Assembly: GCA_030268105.1 (NCBI GenBank)
Contig: BSDZ01000025.1
Span: 1 to 64,000 of the forward strand
Direction of reading: 5' to 3'
Source: Volvox africanus
Taxonomy: Eukaryota > Chlorophyta > Chlorophyceae > Chlamydomonadales > Volvocaceae
Length of the DNA stretch: 64,000 nt
Within the stretch, counting starts at the first letter, position 1. Each line of letters opens with the position of its first letter. Made by a program: the position numbers and the translations under genes. This document shows, piece by piece, positions 1 through 11,346 of the stretch. The notes beneath the pieces were generated by a model. That model saw only the letters and a program-made list of their open reading frames with translations, ran no database searches and was not told where the DNA came from.

Positions 1-21
1 CCGACTATAAGGCTATGACGT

Positions 22-49
22 ATCTAAAATCACGAGCGGGATTTTAGAT
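22..49. repeat. Perfect 10-bp inverted repeat at the unit left edge
   Basis: ATCTAAAATC at 22-31 and its reverse complement GATTTTAGAT at 40-49 are separated by 8 bases. The hairpin recurs in every unit at 7118-7145, 14082-14109 and 21160-21187. Its role is unknown. Confidence 0.8.
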
Positions 50-893
50 TCCAGGTTTCAGCCCACATGCCGCACCCCGCTCACGCACCAGCTTCCTCGC
101 TGCACGAAGTAGCTCTATCTGCCACTGCTGCCGCTGCCACCGCCGCTGCCAACATGATTACCACCTCTATGGCCGAAATCATTCAGTGCCTCCGTCCAAC
201 CCCAATTCCATCTCACTACCATCTATCTCCTCTATGGCCGCACCAAGACATTCAACCAGCAGCGACCCTACATGAATAAATCCTGCAGCATGTTACTGCT
301 GCTCTAAGGGGACGCTACATACACCTCGCCGCCATTGTCAATAAATCGCCAGACTCCATGAACACCTGTCACCACCTGGAGCCTAGCTCGCTCTAAACAT
401 TAAGAATTGCCTGCTAAGAATCGACCACCTCCAACCCAACCTAAACTGTCCCTGCGCAAACACCCTTGCCCTGCAGCAAGCACGGTTGAAGAGAAGCTGC
501 TGTATCCACGTCTCCCCCTCGCATACAACTCCTGTTGATGTGTGGAAAAAAGGGGTTACAGAAGTGAAACGTACATTTTGCAACATCGGAAGATAAAATG
601 CCACAGACAACATCATTTGATCATCCGGGCATCAAAAGGACCGGTTCACTTGCCTAAAGTCCGTGTCACAGCTGTATTATTTCGAGCTTTCAAAAAATGC
701 AGAATCCTTTCCGAGTCCTTTCACAAATGTCCGCAACCGGCACTTACATCCAATCAAGCTCTGGTGGCTCCATCATCAGAGCCAATAACGGCGCGGCACG
801 GTGAGGTGACGCTCCACCGAGCGCAAGGCGACCTGGTCCATCACCTATCGACGGGAAGAGGGATATAGCGCACATGAGGTTACATTACATAGG

Positions 894-1856
894 TCAGCAC
901 AACCGCACGATAATGAAGACTGCAGAAGAATATGTACCCAATACCCACAGTCTCATAACCAGACCACAACTTACTATCCAATCCTTCAACTGTTGCACGA
1001 CGAGGTCCATTCGTTCCTGAACCTCCTTCGGCATTTTTATCGGCTTGTTTGGGTTGTCATAATGCTCCAGCTCTTCTTGCATGCGAGCATTCTCAGCTGC
1101 CACCCAAGCCTCCCAAGCCTCTGCTTCGTCTTGCGGGCTCAGGTATGTGACCAAAGCCTCCGTCTCAACCGGCTGAGAATCCAAGGTCACCGGCGAGACC
1201 TCCATTTCAGCTTGCTGCTCAGCTAGGGGTGCAGCTAAAATACCCGTCTCGTTCTGCTGCTTGCGCATTGTGACAGGGAAGGCAGCCTTGGGTTCCGCTG
1301 CCTCTCCTAGCTGAGCGCAGACCATAACAGCTGAAGCTTCTAATCCACCTTGATCTGAGTCCAGAGCTGCATTGCAAGTCCCACATTCAACTTCCTCCAC
1401 GGCCAAAGCTGTGGCCGAAGCCGCCGACTTTTCGCATGGCATGGCGGAGAACACAACCGTGGTCTCCTCCATGGCCGGCGGGTTCTCGATTCTGCATGTA
1501 TCAGCATAACCGACGCTGAAGCTGCTGCTGCTGCTGCTGCTAGGGAAGCTGCTGCTGCTTAAGCTATTGCTCAGCATCGACGAAGATCCGGTGCCTTGGA
1601 AAAAGACCGCCGGGGAAACCGATGATTCTCTAATCGACATGACTTCTGGAGCTTGAAAAGATGTTGGGTTCCATTTATCACGGGGTACGCCCATATATTG
1701 GGCAGGCTCCTGCTGCTCCATGGCCACCTTGATCCTGACTGGATGTGCTGTCGGCGCACAGCAATCCTTACAAAGACCAGACATCCAGTCACAAAAATCC
1801 GAAAATGCCATGCACAAGCTGTTTGGAAACATTCCGGTGCCCATCGCGGCCATCAC
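894..1856 (-). CDS. Unrecognised 320-codon reading frame, copy 1 (probably a first or internal exon)
   Basis: I do not recognise this protein. The N-terminus is Cys-containing (Cys15, 22, 29, 32, 33). A Ser-rich run near residues 94-112 is encoded by CTG/CTT triplets on the plus strand. The rest is acidic and Ala/Glu-rich, with a charged, probably helical segment (EAWEAWVAAENARMQEELEH) near residues 242-261. No signal peptide or membrane segment precedes the last ~20 residues. Those last residues read through a good splice donor: after ...QQLKDWI the minus strand reads GTAAGT (974 down to 969). Coding therefore probably ends at 975 and continues in an unidentified downstream exon. The predicted protein is identical in all four units. 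It could still be chance open sequence, since the non-coding DNA is equally conserved. Confidence 0.5.
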   Translation of the reverse strand: MMAAMGTGMFPNSLCMAFSDFCDWMSGLCKDCCAPTAHPVRIKVAMEQQEPAQYMGVPRDKWNPTSFQAPEVMSIRESSVSPAVFFQGTGSSSMLSNSLSSSSFPSSSSSSSFSVGYADTCRIENPPAMEETTVVFSAMPCEKSAASATALAVEEVECGTCNAALDSDQGGLEASAVMVCAQLGEAAEPKAAFPVTMRKQQNETGILAAPLAEQQAEMEVSPVTLDSQPVETEALVTYLSPQDEAEAWEAWVAAENARMQEELEHYDNPNKPIKMPKEVQERMDLVVQQLKDWIVSCGLVMRLWVLGTYSSAVFIIVRLC

Positions 1857-3451
1857 AGCCGATGTCGCTTCAAAGCCGAAGTGTGTTTTTAATAATGATT
1901 GATGAGTCTAATATATAATACTACCTAGATATTGCTAAAAATTCACAAGATTCAGGACGCGGGTCTTCGATACTTGGAGCTGAAGCGGACGCAGAGAGGA
2001 TAACCGGTATTGTGATACAATTAATCAGTACTATGAACTATCAGAAGGTTGCAAAAACTTGGTGGTTATAGAAAATCGGAACGCGGCAGAAGATCACCCG
2101 CAGGATGAACCCATTTGTACTTCCGCCTACCCACCAGATGGGCCCTGTGAGGTCGCTGTCACCGTGCAATATCGCGCCAACCATAAGCTGTGCCTGTCAA
2201 TGCACCTATACAACACAAATAACTTTCGAATATAGTAGCTATTTATATTCCATCCAAAGCCCGACCCTAGCTGACCCTAGCTGAGCCCATCGGAACCGAC
2301 ATCTATTCGCCTTACTCCTCACCTCCCTGGATAACGACAACCTAGACAACAGCGAAGTCCCCATTCAAATTAATCACGTCGTAATAGGTGAACACCTGGC
2401 ATCTCACCGAGGGGCTCACCTTCAGTTCGGAATGGTGTGGGTTCGTCGGCACCAGCACGTCCTGGCTGTTTTCCCCACCTGGCAGCGGATTCCTGGTGGG
2501 ATATGATATGATCAGGATGAGAAGAGATATTTCTTCGGGCGCTTGACATGTGCGCGGGTACCGTGCGCGGTAACGTACGAGCTGCCGTTATCTCAAGATG
2601 CCGTTGGTGTTATACGGCACAGGGACGTACGGGTGACCCCGGGCCTTTCCACACCAAGTTGTCTCTCAAGCCCGTCATGCTTATCTTCACTATTGTGATG
2701 TATTGGATTAATGACTAATGTATTGGATGATCGGGCTAATGAGATGTATTGGAGATGTATTGGAAATGTTCACCGTTTGGCACCTACGTTCCCATGAAAG
2801 CTAGGACCGTCCTTGGAGGCTGCGCAAGGCCCCACGACTTTGCAACGACAAATCGTTATCAGGGCCAGCTTGGTAGCTCTTAAAACGTGATGGCAACACC
2901 AAAGCAGCCAGATCCAAGAGTCCTGCAGCAGGACTCATGATAGCTGCTAGGTTGTTGACGGTTGGCTGAAGCGGGCTCATTGCAGTACTGCAGTATATGT
3001 CCAGGATCCGCGATCTCCTCGCACTTCTTACCGAATGTCACACTCAGACCACCACCGATCCATCCCCTTTCCTCTTCCCAGTAGACCATGCCGTAATAAT
3101 ACAAATACACACGCATTCACGTGGATGTAATATATTACACACGGGACGCCGTGAGCCAAAACCTTTTGTGGCGCTCACATCTTGTGCCGTACATGCGGGA
3201 TGGCCGGGAAAAGATTGCCCAGGTTCTGTCTCTTCCGTGAGCGGAGTGGTGGTGGGTACTGCTCCGGGTTTCACCTGGTCGCCGCGGCCTGACAGCTCCC
3301 CCATTGGTTTGACCGTTGGCGGTTTACCGGCTATTTGAAATAGTCAGTTTGTAGGTTGCAACCATACTGCGTCATATGGTACGACGGCGTATATTACGAT
3401 GGGGTAAAGTGTAACCCGTTCCCCACCCCCTCTTCCCCAAAACCTTCCCTT
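1857..3451. other. Unit interior without recognised gene
   Basis: Between the 320-codon frame and the minisatellite I see no supported coding exon. It holds short degenerate repeats of GATGTATTGGA at about 2695-2770 and mixed-composition sequence. The equivalents in the other units are 8954-10,587, 15,917-17,543 and 22,995-24,612. Confidence 0.6.
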
Positions 3452-4383
3452 CGCTGCCCCTCCCTCCCAACCTGGCCCCTCACTGTCCCCTCCCTCCCAA
3501 CCCGCCCCCTCACTGCCCCCTCCCTCCCAACCGGCCCCCTCACTGCCCCCTCCCTCCCAACCCGCCCCCTCACTGCCCCCTCCCTCCCAACCCGCCCCCT
3601 CACTGCCCCCTCCCTCCCATCCTGGCCCCTCACTGCCCCCTCCCTCCCAACCCGCCCCCTCACTGCCCCCTCCCTCCCAACCCGCCCCCTCACTGCCCCC
3701 TCCCTCCCAACCCGCCCCCTCACTGCCCCCTCCCTCCCAACCCGCCCCCTCACTGCCCCCTCCCTCCCAACCCGCCCCCTCACTGCCCCCTCCCTCCCAA
3801 CCCGCCCCCTCACTGCCCCCTCCCTCCCAACCCGCCCCCTCACTGCCCCCTCCCTCCCAACCCGCCCCCTCACTGCCCCCTCCCTCCCAACCCGCCCCCT
3901 CACTGCCCCCTCCCTCCCAACCCGCCCCCTCACTGCCCCCTCCCTCCCAACCCGCCCCCTCACTGCCCCCTCCCTCCCAACCCGCCCCCTCACTGCCCCC
4001 TCCCTCCCAACCCGCCCCCTCACTGCCCCCTCCCTCCCAACCCTGCCCCCTCACTGCCCCCTCCCTCCCAACCCGCCCCCTCACTGCCCCCTCCCTCCCA
4101 ACCCGCCCCCTCACTGCCCCCTCCCTCCCAACCCGCCCCCTTCACTGCCCCCTCCCTCCCAACCTGCCCCCTCACTGCCCCCTCCCTCCCAACCTGGCCC
4201 CTCACTGTCCCCTCCCTCCCAACCCGCCCCCTCACTGCCCCCTCCCTCCCAACCCGCCCCCTCACTGCCCCCTCCCTCCCAACCCGCCCCCTCACTGCCC
4301 CCTCCCTCCCAACCCGCCCCCTCACTGCCCCCTCCCTCCCAACCCGCCCCCTCACTGCCCCCTCCCTCCCAACCTGGCCCCTC
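3452..4383. repeat. 30-bp GC-rich minisatellite, unit 1 (about 31 copies)
   Basis: Tandem 30-bp monomer, CCCGCCCCCTCACTGCCCCC plus TCCCTCCCAA, strongly strand-asymmetric (C/T on plus, G/A on minus). Variants with CCTGG for CCCGC, GTCCCC for GCCCCC and CCCAT for CCCAA are scattered through it. Because the monomer is a multiple of three, it gives long false Pro-rich (plus) and Gly/Glu/Arg-rich (minus) reading frames. I do not treat these as genes. Confidence 0.97.
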
Positions 4384-4620
4384 CACGGACGGGCCATCAC
4401 AGTTGAGCCGAGTTTACCTATGGCGCTCTGGAACTAACTGCTGTAAGACCGTTTTAAAATCAGGCAGCTATCCATCAGTCTCAACAAGCTGAAACTTCCA
4501 CACACGCACTCATAACCTAATTAGCACCACTGTCATTGTAACGAGCATCACCTATGACTACGTTATCATGGGGTTCTCTACAGCTTTAGCCTGACTTTGC
4601 TCCCGCGCTATTTTGTGATC

Positions 4621-4636
4621 TCGTACATATGTACGA
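4621..4636. repeat. 16-bp perfect palindrome TCGTACATATGTACGA
   Basis: The sequence equals its own reverse complement. It recurs at 11,585-11,600 and 18,659-18,674. It could be a dimeric-protein site or chance. Confidence 0.6.
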
Positions 4637-5319
4637 TCCATTGCTACACATATCACCACACGGGTGCTATGAACCGGTGTCTTTTGACACCACTTCATAT
4701 GTGGGCTCGCGCTCGCCAAACTCAACAGTCACGCCTTATTACCATAGCTCCGTGCCGTACAGCCCTATTGATATAAAGAGGCTCTTCCGGATATGATTGC
4801 GACCCATAAACTAAAAGCCCACCGGGCCAGCGGACTGAATCCCCGCCCAGACCAAGGGCTCGCACCAAATATTCAGCCATAACTATTATATGCCCGTGTG
4901 ATAGTTCGAACACTGGTACTTGCCATGTCCAGTAACATGGTTGGTCGTGACACCCCGTACCCTCACTGCTTGGACAGAGGGCCCGTCACCAGTGCATGGA
5001 TTCTTAGATGAGATATGCCCCATCGGGTAACTGACGGAAGGCCTCACCTGGTGTAAGTCAGGACGGCAAAATGTTGGCAATATTTACTGCGGCCTCAAAG
5101 ATCTTACAGAGTGGTGTTACATGGACGGACTCAAACATTTAACTTGAGTGATCCAAGCAGGTCCTATTGCACCGTCCAGTGCATTTTCCGACAAGGAAAC
5201 CCTTGATACCTCCATCCCCATATGTGTGCCTCTATTTTAGCACTCTTCCCCACACCAGTGTATCCTGTACCTGCCTCGCAGTCCTACTCACCATCATTGG
5301 TGCAGATTAAGGAACACAC

Positions 5320-5545
5320 ACAGCCGCTGGTCTATGCCACTCTCCGCCGGTCCATGCCACCAGTCTATGCCACCGGTCTATGCCACCCATCTAAGCCACG
5401 GGTCGAAGGCGCCATTCTAAGCCGCCGGTCTAAGCCGCTGGTCTGTGCCGCCGGTCTATGCCATCCGTCTATACCGCTGGTCTATGCAGCCCAAATATGC
5501 AACTGGTCTATGCCCCAGGTCTATGCGGCCCGTCTATGCCACTAA
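5320..5545. repeat. Degenerate short repeat, consensus near GCCGCYGGTCTATGCC (unit 1)
   Basis: About a dozen imperfect copies of a 10-20 bp motif containing GGTCTATGCC or GGTCTAAGCC. It recurs at 12,284-12,509 and 19,358-19,583. It produces a 107-codon open frame, which I regard as a by-product of the repeat. Confidence 0.8.
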
Positions 5546-6760
5546 GGACCAGCCCACTTCATTCGTGGGATCAGCCTCAAAGGCATCCCTACCTATGACC
5601 AAATAAAGTGACTACAAAAAGGCGCAGACGGGACACAGGCCACACAGTGGGACAAATGGAAACACCCCGGTCCACTCACGAAGTAGGACACTTCCTACGA
5701 AATTGCATCTTGCCGTACGTACAGGTCCTAACAAGCAGACGTGGCTATTTTGGCGACATCACAGCTACATCACCAAACACAATGACAGCTTGTCTGATGG
5801 CCAAGGATGACCTACGTGTCTGTCCTTGGTTGCCCTAAAGGCATTCAAACCACCGCATTCAATACACATTATATCTACGATCCCTCGCCTGTTTTACTTA
5901 CTTAGCCTGTTTTGGACACACGACCGTGCCCACCACATACACACACACGACATTTATCACACACAGGACATATCACAGATGTTGATCGGGAGGACTAGAA
6001 TTGCAAGAAACAGATATAAATGTGATCATAAGGCTATCTACATATACACTTTAAGATAAATCGCTAAGAAAAACGAAAGCAAGTACCAGGTCCACCCCGC
6101 TTGAAGAGCTGAATCATGGAGAAAAAACAAAATCTTAAAGCCAAAAACGTGAAGACTAGCGAGCAAGTTGTCACTCGCAAATTAAGGCACACCGGAATAG
6201 ACCACATACATGCGCAGGTCATCCGCTCACATACTGCCCCAGCAGACTGCACCCTCTCACAGCTGCCAGTGTTCCTTCAGTGCCGCTTCACCAACACACC
6301 TGCCATTTCGTCCCACGGATGCCATCATACCGCACCACGCTATATTGTTAGGCTGGGCCTTGCCGTGCATCTAAAAAGCCCACACTTGATGAATGGCCAT
6401 CTCTGTCACCATGCCCTCCATGTGACTGTCTAGTCTCTCTGCGCCTTGACGGGCAATGAATATATCTGGAGCGAGCGCCAATAACGGGTTATGGGGCTGT
6501 TGGCGACCCCATGCCCTTAAGGTCGCCGCAGATACCTAATATCCTATTACTGCACATACATGGATCGAATGCCATCGCATGGCCCTATCACCGCAAATAT
6601 GGCGGCCATCCATGGCTGGCCAATGATAACCAGTGACCAGTGACCAGTGCGCCTAGATATGGGTAATATATGGGTAATCAGCAAAAACCGAGCCGGGGCA
6701 ACAGAGGTAACGCACCCAGCCCTCTAGATAAAGGGTTCACCCCGCCCAGGTCAAAGACAG

Positions 6761-6784
6761 ATAGATAGATAGATAGATAGATAG
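6761..6784. repeat. (ATAG)6 microsatellite, unit 1
   Basis: Six perfect ATAG copies. Unit 2 has six (13,725-13,748) and unit 3 seven (20,799-20,826), a small length polymorphism between units. Confidence 0.95.
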
Positions 6785-7990
6785 TCAAAACTATCTTACT
6801 AACATTTACCACTTTTGCAGCAAACACAATTAACACAATCAAACAAGAGATATGCCCAATAAGCAGTATTAACACCACAACTCCATGATAACACGAGTGA
6901 AACATCGTGCACTCACAAGCGCAGGGTTTTGGAGACAATATCCATTTAGATGAGTGATTGGAGCACGATACATAAGGTCCGACCTACCCCGCCCACCATC
7001 TTGCTGGCTGTTAGATAGCTGCGATTGCTCTTCCGTCTGGCGGCACGCCCCTCTCTCATCAGCTGGCGTGGTTAGGGGAGAAATACCCAACACGACCCGA
7101 CTATAAGGCTATGACGTATCTAAAATCACGAGCGGGATTTTAGATTCCAGGTTTCAGCCCACATGCCGCACCCCGCTCACGCACCAGCTTCCTCGCTGCA
7201 CGAAGTAGCTCTATCTGCCACTGCTGCCGCTGCCACCGCCGCTGCCAACATGATTACCACCTCTATGGCCGAAATCATTCAGTGCCTCCGTCCAACCCCA
7301 ATTCCATCTCACTACCATCTATCTCCTCTATGGCCGCACCAAGACATTCAACCAGCAGCGACCCTACATGAATAAATCCTGCAGCATGTTACTGCTGCTC
7401 TAAGGGGACGCTACATACACCTCGCCGCCATTGTCAATAAATCGCCAGACTCCATGAACACCTGTCACCACCTGGAGCCTAGCTCGCTCTAAACATTAAG
7501 AATTGCCTGCTAAGAATCGACCACCTCCAACCCAACCTAAACTGTCCCTGCGCAAACACCCTTGCCCTGCAGCAAGCACGGTTGAAGAGAAGCTGCTGTA
7601 TCCACGTCTCCCCCTCGCATACAACTCCTGTTGATGTGTGGAAAAAAGGGGTTACAGAAGTGAAACGTACATTTTGCAACATCGGAAGATAAAATGCCAC
7701 AGACAACATCATTTGATCATCCGGGCATCAAAAGGACCGGTTCACTTGCCTAAAGTCCGTGTCACAGCTGTATTATTTCGAGCTTTCAAAAAATGCAGAA
7801 TCCTTTCCGAGTCCTTTCACAAATGTCCGCAACCGGCACTTACATCCAATCAAGCTCTGGTGGCTCCATCATCAGAGCCAATAACGGCGCGGCACGGTGA
7901 GGTGACGCTCCACCGAGCGCAAGGGCGACCTGGTCCATCACCTATCGACGGGAAGAGGGATATAGCGCACATGAGGTTACATTACATAGG

Positions 7991-8953
7991 TCAGCACAAC
8001 CGCACGATAATGAAGACTGCAGAAGAATATGTACCCAATACCCACAGTCTCATAACCAGACCACAACTTACTATCCAATCCTTCAACTGTTGCACGACGA
8101 GGTCCATTCGTTCCTGAACCTCCTTCGGCATTTTTATCGGCTTGTTTGGGTTGTCATAATGCTCCAGCTCTTCTTGCATGCGAGCATTCTCAGCTGCCAC
8201 CCAAGCCTCCCAAGCCTCTGCTTCGTCTTGCGGGCTCAGGTATGTGACCAAAGCCTCCGTCTCAACCGGCTGAGAATCCAAGGTCACCGGCGAGACCTCC
8301 ATTTCAGCTTGCTGCTCAGCTAGGGGTGCAGCTAAAATACCCGTCTCGTTCTGCTGCTTGCGCATTGTGACAGGGAAGGCAGCCTTGGGTTCCGCTGCCT
8401 CTCCTAGCTGAGCGCAGACCATAACAGCTGAAGCTTCTAATCCACCTTGATCTGAGTCCAGAGCTGCATTGCAAGTCCCACATTCAACTTCCTCCACGGC
8501 CAAAGCTGTGGCCGAAGCCGCCGACTTTTCGCATGGCATGGCGGAGAACACAACCGTGGTCTCCTCCATGGCCGGCGGGTTCTCGATTCTGCATGTATCA
8601 GCATAACCGACGCTGAAGCTGCTGCTGCTGCTGCTGCTAGGGAAGCTGCTGCTGCTTAAGCTATTGCTCAGCATCGACGAAGATCCGGTGCCTTGGAAAA
8701 AGACCGCCGGGGAAACCGATGATTCTCTAATCGACATGACTTCTGGAGCTTGAAAAGATGTTGGGTTCCATTTATCACGGGGTACGCCCATATATTGGGC
8801 AGGCTCCTGCTGCTCCATGGCCACCTTGATCCTGACTGGATGTGCTGTCGGCGCACAGCAATCCTTACAAAGACCAGACATCCAGTCACAAAAATCCGAA
8901 AATGCCATGCACAAGCTGTTTGGAAACATTCCGGTGCCCATCGCGGCCATCAC
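7991..8953 (-). CDS. Unrecognised 320-codon reading frame, copy 2
   Basis: Same predicted protein as the copy at 894-1856, with no amino-acid difference, including the GTAAGT donor near its 3' end. The extra G that distinguishes unit 2 lies about 65 bases past its 3' end and does not touch it. Function unknown. Confidence 0.5.
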   Translation of the reverse strand: MMAAMGTGMFPNSLCMAFSDFCDWMSGLCKDCCAPTAHPVRIKVAMEQQEPAQYMGVPRDKWNPTSFQAPEVMSIRESSVSPAVFFQGTGSSSMLSNSLSSSSFPSSSSSSSFSVGYADTCRIENPPAMEETTVVFSAMPCEKSAASATALAVEEVECGTCNAALDSDQGGLEASAVMVCAQLGEAAEPKAAFPVTMRKQQNETGILAAPLAEQQAEMEVSPVTLDSQPVETEALVTYLSPQDEAEAWEAWVAAENARMQEELEHYDNPNKPIKMPKEVQERMDLVVQQLKDWIVSCGLVMRLWVLGTYSSAVFIIVRLC

Positions 8954-10587
8954 AGCCGATGTCGCTTCAAAGCCGAAGTGTGTTTTTAATAATGATTGAT
9001 GAGTCTAATATATAATACTACCTAGATATTGCTAAAAATTCACAAGATTCAGGACGCGGGTCTTCGATACTTGGAGCTGAAGCGGACGCAGAGAGGATAA
9101 CCGGTATTGTGATACAATTAATCAGTACTATGAACTATCAGAAGGTTGCAAAAACTTGGTGGTTATAGAAAATCGGAACGCGGCAGAAGATCACCCGCAG
9201 GATGAACCCATTTGTACTTCCGCCTACCCACCAGATGGGCCCTGTGAGGTCGCTGTCACCGTGCAATATCGCGCCAACCATAAGCTGTGCCTGTCAATGC
9301 ACCTATACAACACAAATAACTTTCGAATATAGTAGCTATTTATATTCCATCCAAAGCCCGACCCTAGCTGACCCTAGCTGAGCCCATCGGAACCGACATC
9401 TATTCGCCTTACTCCTCACCTCCCTGGATAACGACAACCTAGACAACAGCGAAGTCCCCATTCAAATTAATCACGTCGTAATAGGTGAACACCTGGCATC
9501 TCACCGAGGGGCTCACCTTCAGTTCGGAATGGTGTGGGTTCGTCGGCACCAGCACGTCCTGGCTGTTTTCCCCACCTGGCAGCGGATTCCTGGTGGGATA
9601 TGATATGATCAGGATGAGAAGAGATATTTCTTCGGGCGCTTGACATGTGCGCGGGTACCGTGCGCGGTAACGTACGAGCTGCCGTTATCTCAAGATGCCG
9701 TTGGTGTTATACGGCACAGGGACGTACGGGTGACCCCGGGCCTTTCCACACCAAGTTGTCTCTCAAGCCCGTCATGCTTATCTTCACTATTGTGATGTAT
9801 TGGATTAATGACTAATGTATTGGATGATCGGGCTAATGAGATGTATTGGAGATGTATTGGAAATGTTCACCGTTTGGCACCTACGTTCCCATGAAAGCTA
9901 GGACCGTCCTTGGAGGCTGCGCAAGGCCCCACGACTTTGCAACGACAAATCGTTATCAGGGCCAGCTTGGTAGCTCTTAAAACGTGATGGCAACACCAAA
10001 GCAGCCAGATCCAAGAGTCCTGCAGCAGGACTCATGATAGCTGCTAGGTTGTTGACGGTTGGCTGAAGCGGGCTCATTGCAGTACTGCAGTATATGTCCA
10101 GGATCCGCGATCTCCTCGCACTTCTTACCGAATGTCACACTCAGACCACCACCGATCCATCCCCTTTCCTCTTCCCAGTAGACCATGCCGTAATAATACA
10201 AATACACACGCATTCACGTGGATGTAATATATTACACACGGGACGCCGTGAGCCAAAACCTTTTGTGGCGCTCACATCTTGTGCCGTACATGCGGGATGG
10301 CCGGGAAAAGATTGCCCAGGTTCTGTCTCTTCCGTGAGCGGAGTGGTGGTGGGTACTGCTCCGGGTTTCACCTGGTCGCCGCGGCCTGACAGCTCCCCCA
10401 TTGGTTTGACCGTTGGCGGTTTACCGGCTATTTGAAATAGTCAGTTTGTAGGTTGCAACCATACTGCGTCATATGGTACGACAGGCGTATATTACGATGG
10501 GGTAAAGTGTAACCCGTTCCCCGCCCCCTCTTCCCCAAAACCTTCCCTTCGCTGCCCTATCGCCCATCTGCCCGTCGCTTCTTGACA

Positions 10588-11346
10588 TGGCCCCCTCACT
10601 GCCCCCTCCCTCCCAACCCGCCCCCTCACTGCCCCCTCCCTCCCAACCCGCCCCCTCACTGCCCCCTCCCTCCCATCCTGGCCCCTCACTGCCCCCTCCC
10701 TCCCAACCCGCCCCCTCACTGCCCCCTCCCTCCCATCCTGGCCCCTCACTGCCCCCTCCCTCCCAACCCGCCCCCTCACTGCCCCCTCCCTCCCAACCTG
10801 GCCCCTCACTGCCCCCTCCCTCCCAACCCGCCCCCTCACTGCCCCCTCCCTCCCAACCTGGCCCCTCACTGCCCCCTCCCTCCCAACCTGGCCCCTCACT
10901 GCCCCCTCCCTCCCAACCCGCCCCCTCACTGCCCCCTCCCTCCCAACCCGCCCCCTCACTGCCCCCTCCCTCCCAACCCGCCCCCTCACTGCCCCCTCCC
11001 TCCCAACCCGCCCCCTCACTGCCCCCTCCCTCCCAACCTGGCCCCTCACTGCCCCCTCCCTCCCAACCCGCCCCCTCACTGCCCCCTCCCTCCCAACCCG
11101 CCCCCTCACTGCCCCCTCCCTCCCATCCCGCCCCCTCACTGCCCCCTCCCTCCCATCCCGCCCCTTCACTGCCCCCTCCCTCCCAACCCGCCCCCTAACT
11201 GCCCCCTCCCTCCTAACCTGGCCCCTCACTGTCCCCTCCCTCCCAACCCGCCCCCTCACTGCCCCCTCCCTCCCAACCCGCCCCCTCACTGCCCCCTCCC
11301 TCCCAACCCGCCCCCTCACTGCCCCCTCCCTCCCAACCTGGCCCCT
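10588..11346. repeat. 30-bp minisatellite, unit 2 (about 25 copies)
   Basis: Same 30-bp monomer as unit 1, but richer in CCTGG-type variants, including several 'cccatcctgg' copies at the left end. It is preceded by the 'cttcttgacatgg' leader. Copy number and variant order differ from the other units. Confidence 0.97.

Larger units (their letters stand above)
4384..6760. other. Unit right half without recognised gene
   Basis: Follows the minisatellite in each complete unit (also 11,347-13,724 and 18,422-20,798). No coding exon can be supported. It contains a 16-bp palindrome, the GGTCTATGCC-type repeat and A/C-rich stretches. It is absent from unit 4. Confidence 0.6.
1..7096. repeat. Tandem unit 1
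   Basis: Full unit. Order within it: 10-bp hairpin at the left edge, the 320-codon minus-strand reading frame, about 1.5 kb with no gene seen, 30-bp minisatellite, degenerate GGTCTATGCC-type repeat, ATAG microsatellite. Its minisatellite has the most copies (about 31), and it lacks the short leader with 'cttcttgacatgg' that precedes the minisatellite in units 2-4. Confidence 0.95.

Noticed and set aside
3452..4383. CRISPR array
   Set aside because: The monomers are contiguous with no unique spacers, and the genome is eukaryotic.
3344..4492. Long Pro-rich (plus) and Gly/Glu/Arg-rich (minus) open frames over the 30-bp repeats
   Set aside because: The monomer length is a multiple of three, so all frames stay open on both strands. 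Register breaks occur at one-base indels. No start context, signal or unique flanking domain.
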